64,000 nucleotides of DNA from Bifidobacterium psychraerophilum (GTDB lineage Bacteria > Actinomycetota > Actinomycetes > Actinomycetales > Bifidobacteriaceae): contig NZ_JGZI01000009.1 of NCBI RefSeq assembly GCF_000741705.1, positions 1 to 64,000 on the forward strand, given 5' to 3'. A program made the position numbers and the translations under genes. Below the pieces are notes generated by a model. That model saw only the letters and a program-made list of their open reading frames with translations, was not told the origin of the DNA and searched no databases. Below, piece after piece: positions 16,807 through 24,720 of the stretch (positions are counted from its first letter, which is position 1; each line of letters begins with the position of its first letter).

Positions 16807-16854
16807 ATGCCCATGTCCGACGAACCCACCCATGACAGGGAGCCGGGACGATGA
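16807..16854 (+). CDS. 15-codon leader ORF coupled to the VirB4-like gene
   Basis: ATG 16807 follows GAGGAGA and reads 15 codons (MPMSDEPTHDREPGR) to a TGA that overlaps the start of the VirB4-like gene (ATGA at 16851-16854). The spacing and ribosome binding site suggest that ribosomes translate it and re-initiate at the ATPase start, since no strong site precedes 16851 itself except AGGGAG at about 16837. It may be a coupling leader rather than a functional peptide. Confidence 0.4.
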   Translation: MPMSDEPTHDREPGR

Positions 16855-18320
16855 GTGAGGAACGACTGCACACCGCCGTCCTCGTCTCGCCCGCCCACGA
16901 ACGACGCCGCCTACGCCGGCAACGCCGGCAGGCCGCCGCGAAGCTTCAGCAGGAGCAGCACCGGGCCGAACGGGACGCCGCTCGGGAGCTTCGTGACGCG
17001 GAGCGGGCCGAACGGCAGGCCACCCGCTACCTGCCCAAGGCCGGGGAACCCGGGTCCGACGCCCTGCGCAGCCCGGGCCGCTTCCGCCTGCCGCGTCATC
17101 AGGACACCTCGGCCGTGCTGGCGGGCCAGTACCCGTTCCTGGCCGAAGGAGGCCTCGGGGCGAACGGCGTGTTCGTCGGCGCGGACCTCTACTCGGGCGG
17201 CAGCTTCGTGTACGACCCGTGGCAGCTGTACAAGCAGGGCGTCATCACCGCGCCCAACCTCATCGTCGCAGGCATCGTCGGCAGCGGCAAATCATCCCTC
17301 GCCAAATCCCTGTACACGCGGTCGCTGCCGTTCGGGCGCAGGGTCTACATTCCCTGCGACCCCAAAGGCGAACACACCCCAGTCGCCCAGGCCGTCGGCG
17401 GCCGGGCCATCATCCTCGGCCACGGCCTCGCCACCCGATTGAACCCGCTCGACGAGGGCCACCGGCCGGCGGGATTGTCGGACGCGGCGTGGGCGTCCAC
17501 CGTCGCCTCCCGGCGCCGCGACCTGCTGGGCGCACTGGCCGAGACCGTGCTCGGCCGACCATTGACCCCCCTGGAGCACACCGCCCTCGACGCGGCGTTG
17601 ACCGCCACCGTCAGGGAGAATGCGGTGCCGATCCTGCCCATGGTCGTCGACCGGCTCTTCACCCCCGACCCGGCAGGCGACGACGGCAGACTCGCCGACG
17701 ACGGGCGTCTCGTCGCCCACGCGCTGCGCCGCCTCGTCGCCGGAGACCTCGCAGGACTCTTCGACGGGCCCAGCACCATCACCTTCGACCCGTCGCTACC
17801 CATGATCTCCCTGGATTTGTCGCGGGTGGCGGAGAATACCGCCCTGCTCTCCGTGCTCATGACCTGCGCGTCCGCATGGATGGAAGCCGCCCTCCTGGAC
17901 CCCCAGGGTGGACAGCGCTGGATGATCTACGACGAAGCCTGGCGACTCATGAGCCACCCCGCACTGCTGCGCCGCATGGACGCCCAATGGCGGCTCGCCC
18001 GGCATTACGGGATCGCGAACATGCTCGTCTTCCACAAACTCACCGACCTGGACACCGTCGGCGATCAGGGCTCCGCCAACCGGGCCCTTGCCACCAGCCT
18101 CCTGGCCAACGCGGAGACGCGGATCATCTACCGGCAGGAATCCGACCAGCTCGGCATCACCGCCCAGACCCTGGGGCTGACCGGCACCGAACAGAAGCTC
18201 CTCCCCACCCTCTCAACAGGGCAGGGCCTGTGGCGGATCAAGGACCGCTCGTTCGTCGTCCAACACCAAATGCACCCCAACGAACTGGCCCTGTTCGACA
18301 CCACCAGCCGAATGGGCTGA
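16851..18320 (+). CDS. VirB4/TraE-like conjugation ATPase
   Basis: 489 residues. A basic coiled-coil-like N-terminus (about 15-60, rich in Arg, Gln, Glu) precedes the ATPase core: Walker A GIVGSGKSS near residue 141, Walker B-like RWMIYDEAW near 358, and the LVFHKLTDL and TRIIYRQE segments typical of VirB4/TraC. It powers assembly and transport of the mating channel at the inner membrane face. It lacks the VirB4 N-terminal domain, which the upstream SCO6880-like protein seems to supply. Confidence 0.88.
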   Translation: MSEERLHTAVLVSPAHERRRLRRQRRQAAAKLQQEQHRAERDAARELRDAERAERQATRYLPKAGEPGSDALRSPGRFRLPRHQDTSAVLAGQYPFLAEGGLGANGVFVGADLYSGGSFVYDPWQLYKQGVITAPNLIVAGIVGSGKSSLAKSLYTRSLPFGRRVYIPCDPKGEHTPVAQAVGGRAIILGHGLATRLNPLDEGHRPAGLSDAAWASTVASRRRDLLGALAETVLGRPLTPLEHTALDAALTATVRENAVPILPMVVDRLFTPDPAGDDGRLADDGRLVAHALRRLVAGDLAGLFDGPSTITFDPSLPMISLDLSRVAENTALLSVLMTCASAWMEAALLDPQGGQRWMIYDEAWRLMSHPALLRRMDAQWRLARHYGIANMLVFHKLTDLDTVGDQGSANRALATSLLANAETRIIYRQESDQLGITAQTLGLTGTEQKLLPTLSTGQGLWRIKDRSFVVQHQMHPNELALFDTTSRMG

Positions 18321-18352
18321 AGCGTCGGGAGCCGGGTGCGTACCTGACGGGC

Positions 18353-18853
18353 ATGAAGACACCTCCTGCGTCATCCGCACCAGTCACGATTCCCCTCGTC
18401 GTCCTCACCGTCCACCGCAACGGCACGATCACCGTCACCAGGGACGGCACCGTCCTGCCGCCGCCCGCCCACACGACGTGGCGGCGCAGCTCGCTGCCCG
18501 AGATCATCGAACGGGCTTCCGAGCGGCGGACGGTGCCAGTGTGGGTGGAGGTGCACGAGACCGACGGCACCTCCTTCACCGACCTGTTCCCAGCCCAGCC
18601 CCAACCCCAGCATCACGAGGTGGAGGGGTCGAAGCCGCGGCACGCCGCACCCAGCCCCACGCTGGCCGAGATATGCGCTGACGGGTTCATTCCCGGCGAG
18701 GACATCGCCATCGCCCCGGTCATCGGGCATATTGACGCAGGCAAGGACGGGACGGCGCGGGCGTTCCTCGACCCGGCCGAGCACCCCGGCGTCTCCGAGG
18801 TGGTGCTCGTGGGCCGGGTGTCGGGCACGCTGGCGGTCAGGCGGCTTCCGTGA
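18353..18853 (+). CDS. Hypothetical protein between VirB4-like and VirD4-like genes
   Basis: 166 residues, no family recognised. The N-terminal part has a beta-rich look (VVLTVHRNGTITVTRDG, VPVWVEVHETDGTSFTD), then a Pro/Gln linker and a second beta-rich part ending VSEVVLVGRVSGTLAVRRLP. No signal peptide or membrane segment. Its GTGA stop/start overlap with the coupling-protein gene argues that it is translated with it and may be a partner of the coupling protein. Confidence 0.7.
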   Translation: MKTPPASSAPVTIPLVVLTVHRNGTITVTRDGTVLPPPAHTTWRRSSLPEIIERASERRTVPVWVEVHETDGTSFTDLFPAQPQPQHHEVEGSKPRHAAPSPTLAEICADGFIPGEDIAIAPVIGHIDAGKDGTARAFLDPAEHPGVSEVVLVGRVSGTLAVRRLP

Positions 18854-20619
18854 GCCAGCCGCAGCGTTCAGGGTCGATGGGCGACGAGCTGACCAACGCC
18901 GCCATGGTCTGTCTGCTCGCCCTGGTGGCGTTCACGCTCGTGCTGCGCGGGGCCGGCTCCGTCGCGGCGTGGCTCAGCGGGACCAATCAGCCGACGGGCG
19001 GGCCCGCGTCCGGCATCGGCGTGCTGCTCCACCCGAGTAATCCCGGCACCGCACTCGGCGCGGCGAATCTCAACCCGGTCATCTACTGGATGGTCACCGG
19101 GCTCATGCTCACGCTCATCGGCGCTGCGGCGATATTCGTGTGGCTGCGGGTGCGACGGTTTACCAGTGCGATGGAGGCCGATCCGCGGCGCATGGCCGGC
19201 ACCGCCACCCGCCACGACATCGCGCAGACCGCCTCCACGAAGACCCTGCTGAAACGCGCCGCGAACCTGCGGCCGAGCCTGAAGTCTCCGAAGCCGGAGG
19301 ACGTGGGCTACCTGCTGGGCAGGTCGAAGGGCGCAAGCGTCTGGGCGAGCGTGGAGGACTCGATCATGGTCATCGGCCCTCCTCGCTCCGGCAAAGGCCT
19401 GCACCTCGTGATCCCGGCGATATTGGATGCGCCGGGCACGGTCGTCTGCACGTCGACCCGGCCCGACAATCTGACCGCCACCATGCGCGCGAGAGCCAAG
19501 ATCGGCCCGGTAGCGATCTTCGACCCCCAGCACTTGGCCGAGGGCCTGCCGTCGGGGCTGCGCTGGTCGCCCATCCGCGGCTGCGAGAGCCCACAGACCG
19601 CGATGATTCGCGCCACCGGGCTCGCCGCCGGCACCGGGCTCTCAGCCGGCGGCGTGGACTCCGGCGGCTTCTGGGAAGGCAAGACCCGAAGCGCCCTGCA
19701 AGCATTGCTGCACGCGGCAGCCATCGATCATAGGAGTCCTGCCGAACTGTTCCGCTGGACCCTGGACCCGGTGGCGGCCGCCGACGCCGTGGCCATACTG
19801 AACGCCGCGCCGGGCGCGGCGACGGGGTGGGCGGAGTCCTTGCAGGCCATGATCGACTCCGACCCGCGCACCCGCGACTCCATCTGGCAAGGCGTCTCCC
19901 TCGCCCTCGGCTCGCTCGCCGACCCGCGGGTCCTCGACGCCGTATCACCCGGACCGGGCGAGAGCTTCGACCCCGAGACCTTCATCCAAGAACGCGGCAC
20001 CCTCTTCCTGCTGGCGACCGGCAGCGGGGCCGGAGCCTCAGCCGCCTTGGTGGCAGCGCTGGTGGAGGACCTGATCGAGACCGCGCGGCGCATGGCGGCG
20101 CGCTCGCCCGGCGCGCGGCTCGACCCGCCCCTGCTGCTCGCCCTGGACGAGATCGCCAACCTCAGCCCGCTGCCCTCCCTGCCCACATTGATGGCGGAGG
20201 GCGGCGGGTCGGGCATCACGACCATGCCCGTCCTGCAATCCCTATCCCAGGCGCGGGACCGGTGGAACGAGCACCAGGCCAGCGCGATCTGGGACGCGGC
20301 CATCGTCAATGTCATCCTGGGCGGGGCGTCCGGCTCCCGCGACCTCCAGGACATCTCGAACCTCATCGGGGAGCGCGACGAAACCACCGACTCCGTGACC
20401 CTGGGCGACCAAGGCAGCAGGTCGAACCAGCGGTCGATACGCCGGGTGCCGATCCTGCCGCCCGACCGCATCCGCCGCCTCCCGTTCGGCACCGGCATCG
20501 TGCTCCTGCGCTCCGCACCACCCATCATCACCGACCTGCGAGCCTGGCCCACACGTCCCGACGCGAAGCAACTCGCCGCCGACCGTGCCGGGATCGAAGC
20601 CCTGCTGCGATACGGCTGA
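18850..20619 (+). CDS. VirD4/TraG-like type IV coupling protein
   Basis: 589 residues. Two N-terminal membrane segments (AAMVCLLALVAFTLVLRGAG and VIYWMVTGLMLTLIGAAAIF) precede the ATPase: Walker A GPPRSGKG near residue 176, Walker B LLALDEIANL near 430, then the TraG/VirD4 pattern VLQSLSQARDRW and GGASGSRDLQDISNLIGER. It connects the DNA substrate to the channel and pumps the strand. Starts at GTG 18850 overlapping the upstream stop. A coupling protein without a visible relaxase in the same element is unusual. Confidence 0.9.
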   Translation: MSQPQRSGSMGDELTNAAMVCLLALVAFTLVLRGAGSVAAWLSGTNQPTGGPASGIGVLLHPSNPGTALGAANLNPVIYWMVTGLMLTLIGAAAIFVWLRVRRFTSAMEADPRRMAGTATRHDIAQTASTKTLLKRAANLRPSLKSPKPEDVGYLLGRSKGASVWASVEDSIMVIGPPRSGKGLHLVIPAILDAPGTVVCTSTRPDNLTATMRARAKIGPVAIFDPQHLAEGLPSGLRWSPIRGCESPQTAMIRATGLAAGTGLSAGGVDSGGFWEGKTRSALQALLHAAAIDHRSPAELFRWTLDPVAAADAVAILNAAPGAATGWAESLQAMIDSDPRTRDSIWQGVSLALGSLADPRVLDAVSPGPGESFDPETFIQERGTLFLLATGSGAGASAALVAALVEDLIETARRMAARSPGARLDPPLLLALDEIANLSPLPSLPTLMAEGGGSGITTMPVLQSLSQARDRWNEHQASAIWDAAIVNVILGGASGSRDLQDISNLIGERDETTDSVTLGDQGSRSNQRSIRRVPILPPDRIRRLPFGTGIVLLRSAPPIITDLRAWPTRPDAKQLAADRAGIEALLRYG

Positions 20620-20699
20620 GCATCCGGGTGGCATGCGCCCACCTGTCTGGCACAGCAGCCCGAACGACGGGCCGCCCCAGTCAGATCGGAGCACGGCTC

Positions 20700-21227
20700 A
20701 TGGCCAGACAAGACGACACCACACCAGCACAAGCAACACCCCGCGTCGAACCAGGGGAAGGCCGCGCGGCGGATACGCCGGACCTTCGCGACAGCTTCTA
20801 CGGGTTCGTGGCCTCCAACCCCCAGTTCACCCATCCCGAAGGCGGCACGCCCCGCCTCTACTTCAAGGCGGGACAGGAGCACTACCGGCCCGAGCCCGAC
20901 GGCACGTTTACCAAGCTGGAGACCACGTTCCACGACGTGGTGGCCTTCCGAGCGGCAGCCGTGCGCGGCTTCGAGCGGCTGGCCAAACAGGACTACTTCG
21001 TCGCCCAAGGCCAGCTGGACACTTCCGTGGACAAGGACACCGGCGTCCAGCGGACCCGATTCATCGCTAGCCGGCTCGGCCACGACCTGGCGCGCACCCG
21101 CTACGAAGTCGACCGGACACCCAGACACACCAGCGTCGGTCAGGAGGCCCCGGCCCGTGACGCCGCCACCTTCCAGGCGTCCGAGCGCCCCAGCCAGGCG
21201 CGTTCCAACCCGGCCATCGGACTGTGA
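20700..21227 (+). CDS. Single-stranded DNA-binding protein-like (OB-fold) protein
   Basis: 175 residues. The central part (about 30-135: DSFYGFVASNPQFTH, TPRLYFKAGQEHY, TTFHDVVAFRAAAVRGFERL, KQDYFVAQGQLDT, RTRFIASRLGHDLART) follows the strand order of an SSB OB-fold, including an F-x-x-VVAF strand and a late RTRF-IASRLG segment. The flanks are disordered and end with a Pro/Ser-rich tail lacking the acidic DxPF tip of housekeeping SSB. It would coat transferred single strands. Assignment rests on pattern similarity. Confidence 0.68.
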   Translation: MARQDDTTPAQATPRVEPGEGRAADTPDLRDSFYGFVASNPQFTHPEGGTPRLYFKAGQEHYRPEPDGTFTKLETTFHDVVAFRAAAVRGFERLAKQDYFVAQGQLDTSVDKDTGVQRTRFIASRLGHDLARTRYEVDRTPRHTSVGQEAPARDAATFQASERPSQARSNPAIGL

Positions 21228-21237
21228 GCGGGCCATC

Positions 21238-21828
21238 ATGAGCGACGACGACTACACGCCCGACACCGGACCCTCCGACGGGCAGGACTATGCGGACAAT
21301 CCCGGACCCTCCACGTTCGACTCCCGGCCTGATCTGCCCGAGCCGCCGCACCCGATCAACTGGAACCTGCTGACGGCCACCGACCTGGAGGCCGAGCTGC
21401 TGGAGCTGAACCGGTGGGTGGACTGGCTGCGCCACACCTATGGGCTTCCGGCCAGCGTGATCCCGCCGATGTGGCACCGGCACCCCGAACTGCTCTGGGA
21501 GCTCTCCGCCCTGCACTTGAGCTGGCTGGCCGCCTACGACCCCGAACAGAACGCCGCCGCCCCCTTGGGCTGGCACCGCGACTTCGCCGACACGCGAACC
21601 CGTCTGCGCGAATGGGTCACCACTTCGGGTACCAGGTTGGACCGTGACCGGCCCACACGGCAGACCAGCTGGCCTGGCGAACGGCCCGCCCCACCCGTCG
21701 AGGAGACCCCCGTCACTAATCGAGACGAGGACTTCGTCAACTTCGTCATCGACGAGGTCAACAAGCGCCGGAAGGCCGAAGACGCCTTCTACGCCGGTGT
21801 GGACCCGAAGACGGGAGAAGCGCGATGA
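21238..21828 (+). CDS. DUF4913 domain protein
   Basis: 196 residues. The central block matches DUF4913, a family of actinobacterial mobile elements: NWNLLTATDLEAELLELNRW, VDWLRHTYGLPASVIPPMWH, RHPELLWELSALHLSWLAAY, then a conserved-looking DPEQNAAAPLGWHRDF. The N-terminus is acidic and disordered and the C-terminus charged. Function of the family is not known. It ends with a 4-bp overlap with the next gene. Confidence 0.8.
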   Translation: MSDDDYTPDTGPSDGQDYADNPGPSTFDSRPDLPEPPHPINWNLLTATDLEAELLELNRWVDWLRHTYGLPASVIPPMWHRHPELLWELSALHLSWLAAYDPEQNAAAPLGWHRDFADTRTRLREWVTTSGTRLDRDRPTRQTSWPGERPAPPVEETPVTNRDEDFVNFVIDEVNKRRKAEDAFYAGVDPKTGEAR

Positions 21829-22031
21829 CCCGGAAACGCAAGGAGCGGAAGGCTCCGCCACAGCGGTTGCGTGGCTACAGGATCGAGGCGCAGCAGCGCT
21901 CGGACCCGGACCTGCACAAGCTGGCTCAGGTGTTCATCGGCCTGGCCATGCAGCGGGCCCGAGCCGAGCGCGACACCCAGAAACCGGACCAGCCCGACGC
22001 TGGGCAGAGTCCGGATGATCCGGTAGAATAA
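21825..22031 (+). CDS. Small hypothetical protein
   Basis: 68 residues, basic at the start (TRKRKERKAPPQRLRGYR) and acidic at the end, with a short helical centre (DPDLHKLAQVFIGLAMQRAR). It overlaps the DUF4913 gene by 4 bp (ATGA), and is the last gene of the co-directional run before the recombinase. No family recognised; a DNA- or partner-binding accessory is possible. Confidence 0.65.
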   Translation: MTRKRKERKAPPQRLRGYRIEAQQRSDPDLHKLAQVFIGLAMQRARAERDTQKPDQPDAGQSPDDPVE

Positions 22032-22221
22032 TGAATCATACAAGCCAGCAGCCGGGCCTTCGGGTGTGACTGTGGTGCTCAGTCCTTTTTGGCCTTCGAG
22101 GCTTACCTGGGGACGTTGCAACGCCAAGCGTTCCGGGTCGTGTTGATTTCTTACTGGCACCGTGCGAACGGCATCCGCCGTGCGCATTGGCCCCGCACCC
22201 GTCGGGGAAGGAACCACGACC
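22032..22221. other. Non-coding gap before the recombinase gene
   Basis: 190 bp between the last transfer-operon gene and the recombinase. It likely holds the recombinase promoter. TTTTTGG at about 22086 follows a GC-rich stretch and could mark an end of transcription, but no clean hairpin was found. Nothing else was recognised; it is a candidate region for an element-specific site such as oriT. Confidence 0.35.
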
Positions 22222-23922
22222 ATGACCACCACACAGAACGCAACTTCCGACGCACCCGCACGGGAGACCACCGCACTGGCCGTCTCCTATCTGCGTGTCT
22301 CGACCAAGGAACAAGCCGAGAAGGGCGGAACCGACGAGGGCTTCTCGATCCCCGCGCAGCGTGAAGCCAACCTGCGTAAGGCCCGAGAACTGGACGCGAT
22401 CATCGTCGAGGAGTTCGTGGACGCCGGCGAGTCCGCGCGCAAGGCCGACCGGCCCGAACTGCTGCGCATGATCGAATACGTCAAGGCCAACGAGATCACG
22501 TACTGCATCGTGCACAAGATCGACCGGCTGGCCCGCAACCGGGCCGACGACGTGACCATCCACCTCGCCCTCAAACAGGCCGGGGTCACGCTCGTGTCCG
22601 TGACCGAGAACATCGACGAGACCCCATCGGGCATGCTCGTGCACGGCATCATGTCCTCCATCGCCGAGTTCTACAGCCGCAACCTCGCCACCGAGGTGTC
22701 CAAGGGCATGACCCAGAAGGCGATCACCGGCGGCACCCTCGGCAAGGCGCCCATCGGCTACCTCAATGCGCGTAAACGCGACGAGCTGGGGCGTGAGATA
22801 CGCACGGTCGAACTCGACCCTCGGCGTGCCCCGCTGATCAAGTGGGCGTTCGAGGCGTACGCGACCGGACGCTACTCGACCATCACCCTGCGCGAGGAGC
22901 TCATCGACCGAGGCCTGACCACCGCGCCCACGCCCAAGCACCCGGCCCGGACGCCCGCCCTGTCATCGGTGCACCGCTTCCTGACCAACCCCTATTACAA
23001 AGGGCAGATCACCTTCCGGGGCGCGGCCTACGACGGCCTGCACGAGCCGTTGGTGTCCAAAGAAATCTGGTACCGGGTCCAAGCCGTGCTCAACGCGCAC
23101 CAGGCGTCCGGGGAGAAGACCCAGGCCCACGACCACTATCTGAAGGGCAGCATCTACTGCGGGGAATGCGGCTCCCGGCTCATCCTGTCGAACGCGCGCG
23201 GCAGCCAGAACGTCATCTACCCCTACTTCCTGTGCTCCGGCCGGCACTCCAAGCGCACCGACTGCGAACGGCGCGCCATGTACGTGCCCGACATCGAGGC
23301 CGCAGTCGAGGAGTACTACCGAACCATCGAGATCCCCGAACACACCATCGCCTCCCTGCGCGGGCTGGTCATGGCCGAGTTCGACCAGCTGCGCGACATC
23401 GCCCGCAGGGAACAACACGCCTACCAGGCCGAACGAAGCGACCTGCTCGACGAGCGCGGCAAATTGCTCCAGGCCCACTACTCGGGAGCCATCCCCATCG
23501 ACCTGCTCAAAACCGAACAGGAGCGCATCAGCAGGCGGCTCGCGTTCCTTGACGTGCAGATCGAGGCCGGTGACATGGAGTACGAGCGGGCCAAAGCCCA
23601 TCTGGACGACTGCCTGACGCTGGCCGGCAACTGCCACCAGCTGTACATGAGCCTGGACGACTCGATGCGCCGCATCGCCAACCAGGCGTTCTTCGGCAAG
23701 CTCTGCGTCCAGGAGCACAACCGGATCGAGGGCCGGCCCGGTGAGCCCTTCGATATCCTCATGGACCCCGACATACAAAAACTCGCCCTCCGCTACAAAT
23801 CGGAGAACGAAACGGGAAATCAAACTCAGTTCGTCGCAAGTTTGAACAACGAACAGCTGGTGCCCCCCCTCGGATTCGAACCGAGAACCCACGACTTAAA
23901 AGGACGCTGCTCTAACCATTGA
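22222..23922 (+). CDS. Large serine recombinase (integrase of the element)
   Basis: 566 residues. The resolvase catalytic domain spans about 18-165: SYLRVSTKEQ with the nucleophilic Ser, IPAQREANLRKA, HKIDRLARN and IAEFYSRNLA. A recombinase domain follows (PIGYLNA; ALSSVHRFLTNPYYKGQITF), then a zinc ribbon (YCGECGSRL and later FLCSGRH-DCERR) and a coiled coil. GGGGAAGG precedes ATG 22222. The last ~20 codons read antisense through the tRNA-Lys gene (PPLGFEPRTHDLKGRCSNH), so the natural C-terminus was probably altered by insertion. It integrates and, with a directionality factor, excises the element. Confidence 0.92.
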   Translation: MTTTQNATSDAPARETTALAVSYLRVSTKEQAEKGGTDEGFSIPAQREANLRKARELDAIIVEEFVDAGESARKADRPELLRMIEYVKANEITYCIVHKIDRLARNRADDVTIHLALKQAGVTLVSVTENIDETPSGMLVHGIMSSIAEFYSRNLATEVSKGMTQKAITGGTLGKAPIGYLNARKRDELGREIRTVELDPRRAPLIKWAFEAYATGRYSTITLREELIDRGLTTAPTPKHPARTPALSSVHRFLTNPYYKGQITFRGAAYDGLHEPLVSKEIWYRVQAVLNAHQASGEKTQAHDHYLKGSIYCGECGSRLILSNARGSQNVIYPYFLCSGRHSKRTDCERRAMYVPDIEAAVEEYYRTIEIPEHTIASLRGLVMAEFDQLRDIARREQHAYQAERSDLLDERGKLLQAHYSGAIPIDLLKTEQERISRRLAFLDVQIEAGDMEYERAKAHLDDCLTLAGNCHQLYMSLDDSMRRIANQAFFGKLCVQEHNRIEGRPGEPFDILMDPDIQKLALRYKSENETGNQTQFVASLNNEQLVPPLGFEPRTHDLKGRCSNH

Positions 23923-23933
23923 GCCAGAGGGGC
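23861..23933 (-). tRNA. tRNA-Lys (anticodon TTT)
   Basis: 73 nt on the minus strand. The acceptor arm pairs GCCCCTC with GGGGGGC plus discriminator A; the D arm is GCTC/GAGC; the T arm is CTCGG-TTCGAAT-CCGAG. The anticodon loop CTTTTAA gives TTT (Lys). The anticodon stem GCGTC/GTCGT has one T-T mismatch at 30-40. No CCA is encoded. A TATTAT at 23945-23950 (read on the minus strand) fits its -10 box. The 3' half abuts the recombinase gene, so it is the likely integration target. Confidence 0.9.
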
Positions 23934-24117
23934 AACAGCATTTCATAATACAACTGAAATCGAGAAGACGCCACCTGCAGGGGTTACGGTGTGCCTTCGT
24001 GCATCCGGGCGTCTATCGGATCGCAGGTATACGGCCTTCGCCAATCCGAGAGCATCACCGCCCGAACAGCGTGACGGGGCGGCTATGCAACACCCTACGG
24101 CTCATGGGAGGGCCGAA

Positions 24118-24396
24118 TCAGTCGAGACCCAGCTCGTAGGCGGCGTTGATGTCCTTGTCGGAGTAGGTTTTGAACGCCATCAAGGTTTGTGTGCTGAGCA
24201 CGCCATCAACCTTCGCGATACCTCCGGGAATGACCGTCGTCAGATCGTCGAAGGCCTTGGTGGAGATAACGGCGACCAGGTCAATGTCGCCGGCGACCGA
24301 GTAGACGTCTTTGACGCCTTCGATTTCAACGATTGATTGTGCCGCTTCATTGATGCTGTTCGGCTCGGCGTTGATCAGCACTATCGCATCTACCAT
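24118..24396 (-). CDS. Lrp/AsnC ligand-binding (RAM) domain protein without HTH
   Basis: 92 residues consisting only of the effector-binding RAM domain of Lrp/AsnC regulators: MVDAIVLINAEPNS, VEIEGVKDVYSVAGDIDLVA and a late THTLMAF-like strand (STQTLMAFKTYSD). No DNA-binding domain is fused. GAAAGGAAC sits just before the ATG. Stand-alone RAM proteins form oligomers that bind amino acids and may modulate other regulators. It is divergent from the NAD operon. The ligand is unknown. Confidence 0.85.
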   Translation of the reverse strand: MVDAIVLINAEPNSINEAAQSIVEIEGVKDVYSVAGDIDLVAVISTKAFDDLTTVIPGGIAKVDGVLSTQTLMAFKTYSDKDINAAYELGLD

Positions 24397-24720
24397 GAGT
24401 GTTCCTTTCGTGTGTGGGGCATCTGGGCGCACGCCATGCATAGGTGCGGCGTGCGGAATCACTGCCTGCTGACCAGTATAGATTCTTCGCCGCTGCCTGC
24501 TTCACCGCGGTTTACCGGACTGCGCCGCTTCGAAGCAGGCTTCCGGACCGTGGTGGGCAGACGGGAGCGCGCACCGTCGCACCCAATTAAAAGTCATGTC
24601 GACTATAAGTGGGGTACAATAACAGTCAGGCGAATGGAGAAACCCTGCGATTTCGCTTGAATCGGTCACATTATGCGGCATCGGCCAGGGGTGTGCAAAA
24701 CAGTATACGAGGTGGATGAA
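24397..24720. promoter_or_regulatory. Divergent control region of the RAM protein gene and the NAD operon
   Basis: 324 bp. A perfect 9-bp inverted repeat, GCCTGCTTC (24495-24503) and GAAGCAGGC (24532-24540), could fold in the leader of the RAM gene. TACAAT at 24615-24620 is a plausible -10 for the NAD operon, with only a weak -35. GTATAC near 24701 is a short palindrome close to the nrtR start. No confident NrtR operator was identified. Confidence 0.4.

Larger units (their letters stand above)
6039..23933 (+). mobile_element. Integrative conjugative element module ending at tRNA-Lys (left end unresolved)
   Basis: Nineteen genes lie on one strand with overlapping or closely spaced ends and uniformly high GC. 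They comprise an establishment set (ArdC-like, primase-polymerase, ParB, SSB-like), a type IV secretion set (VirB8/TcpC-like, wall hydrolase, DUF6112 pair, TrbL/VirB6-like, SCO6880-like, VirB4-like, VirD4/TraG) and a large serine recombinase abutting a tRNA-Lys gene. This is the organisation of actinobacterial ICEs. No replication initiator and no relaxase were recognised. The right end is taken as the tRNA gene; the left end may be near 5.83-6.04 kb or outside the window. Confidence 0.8.
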
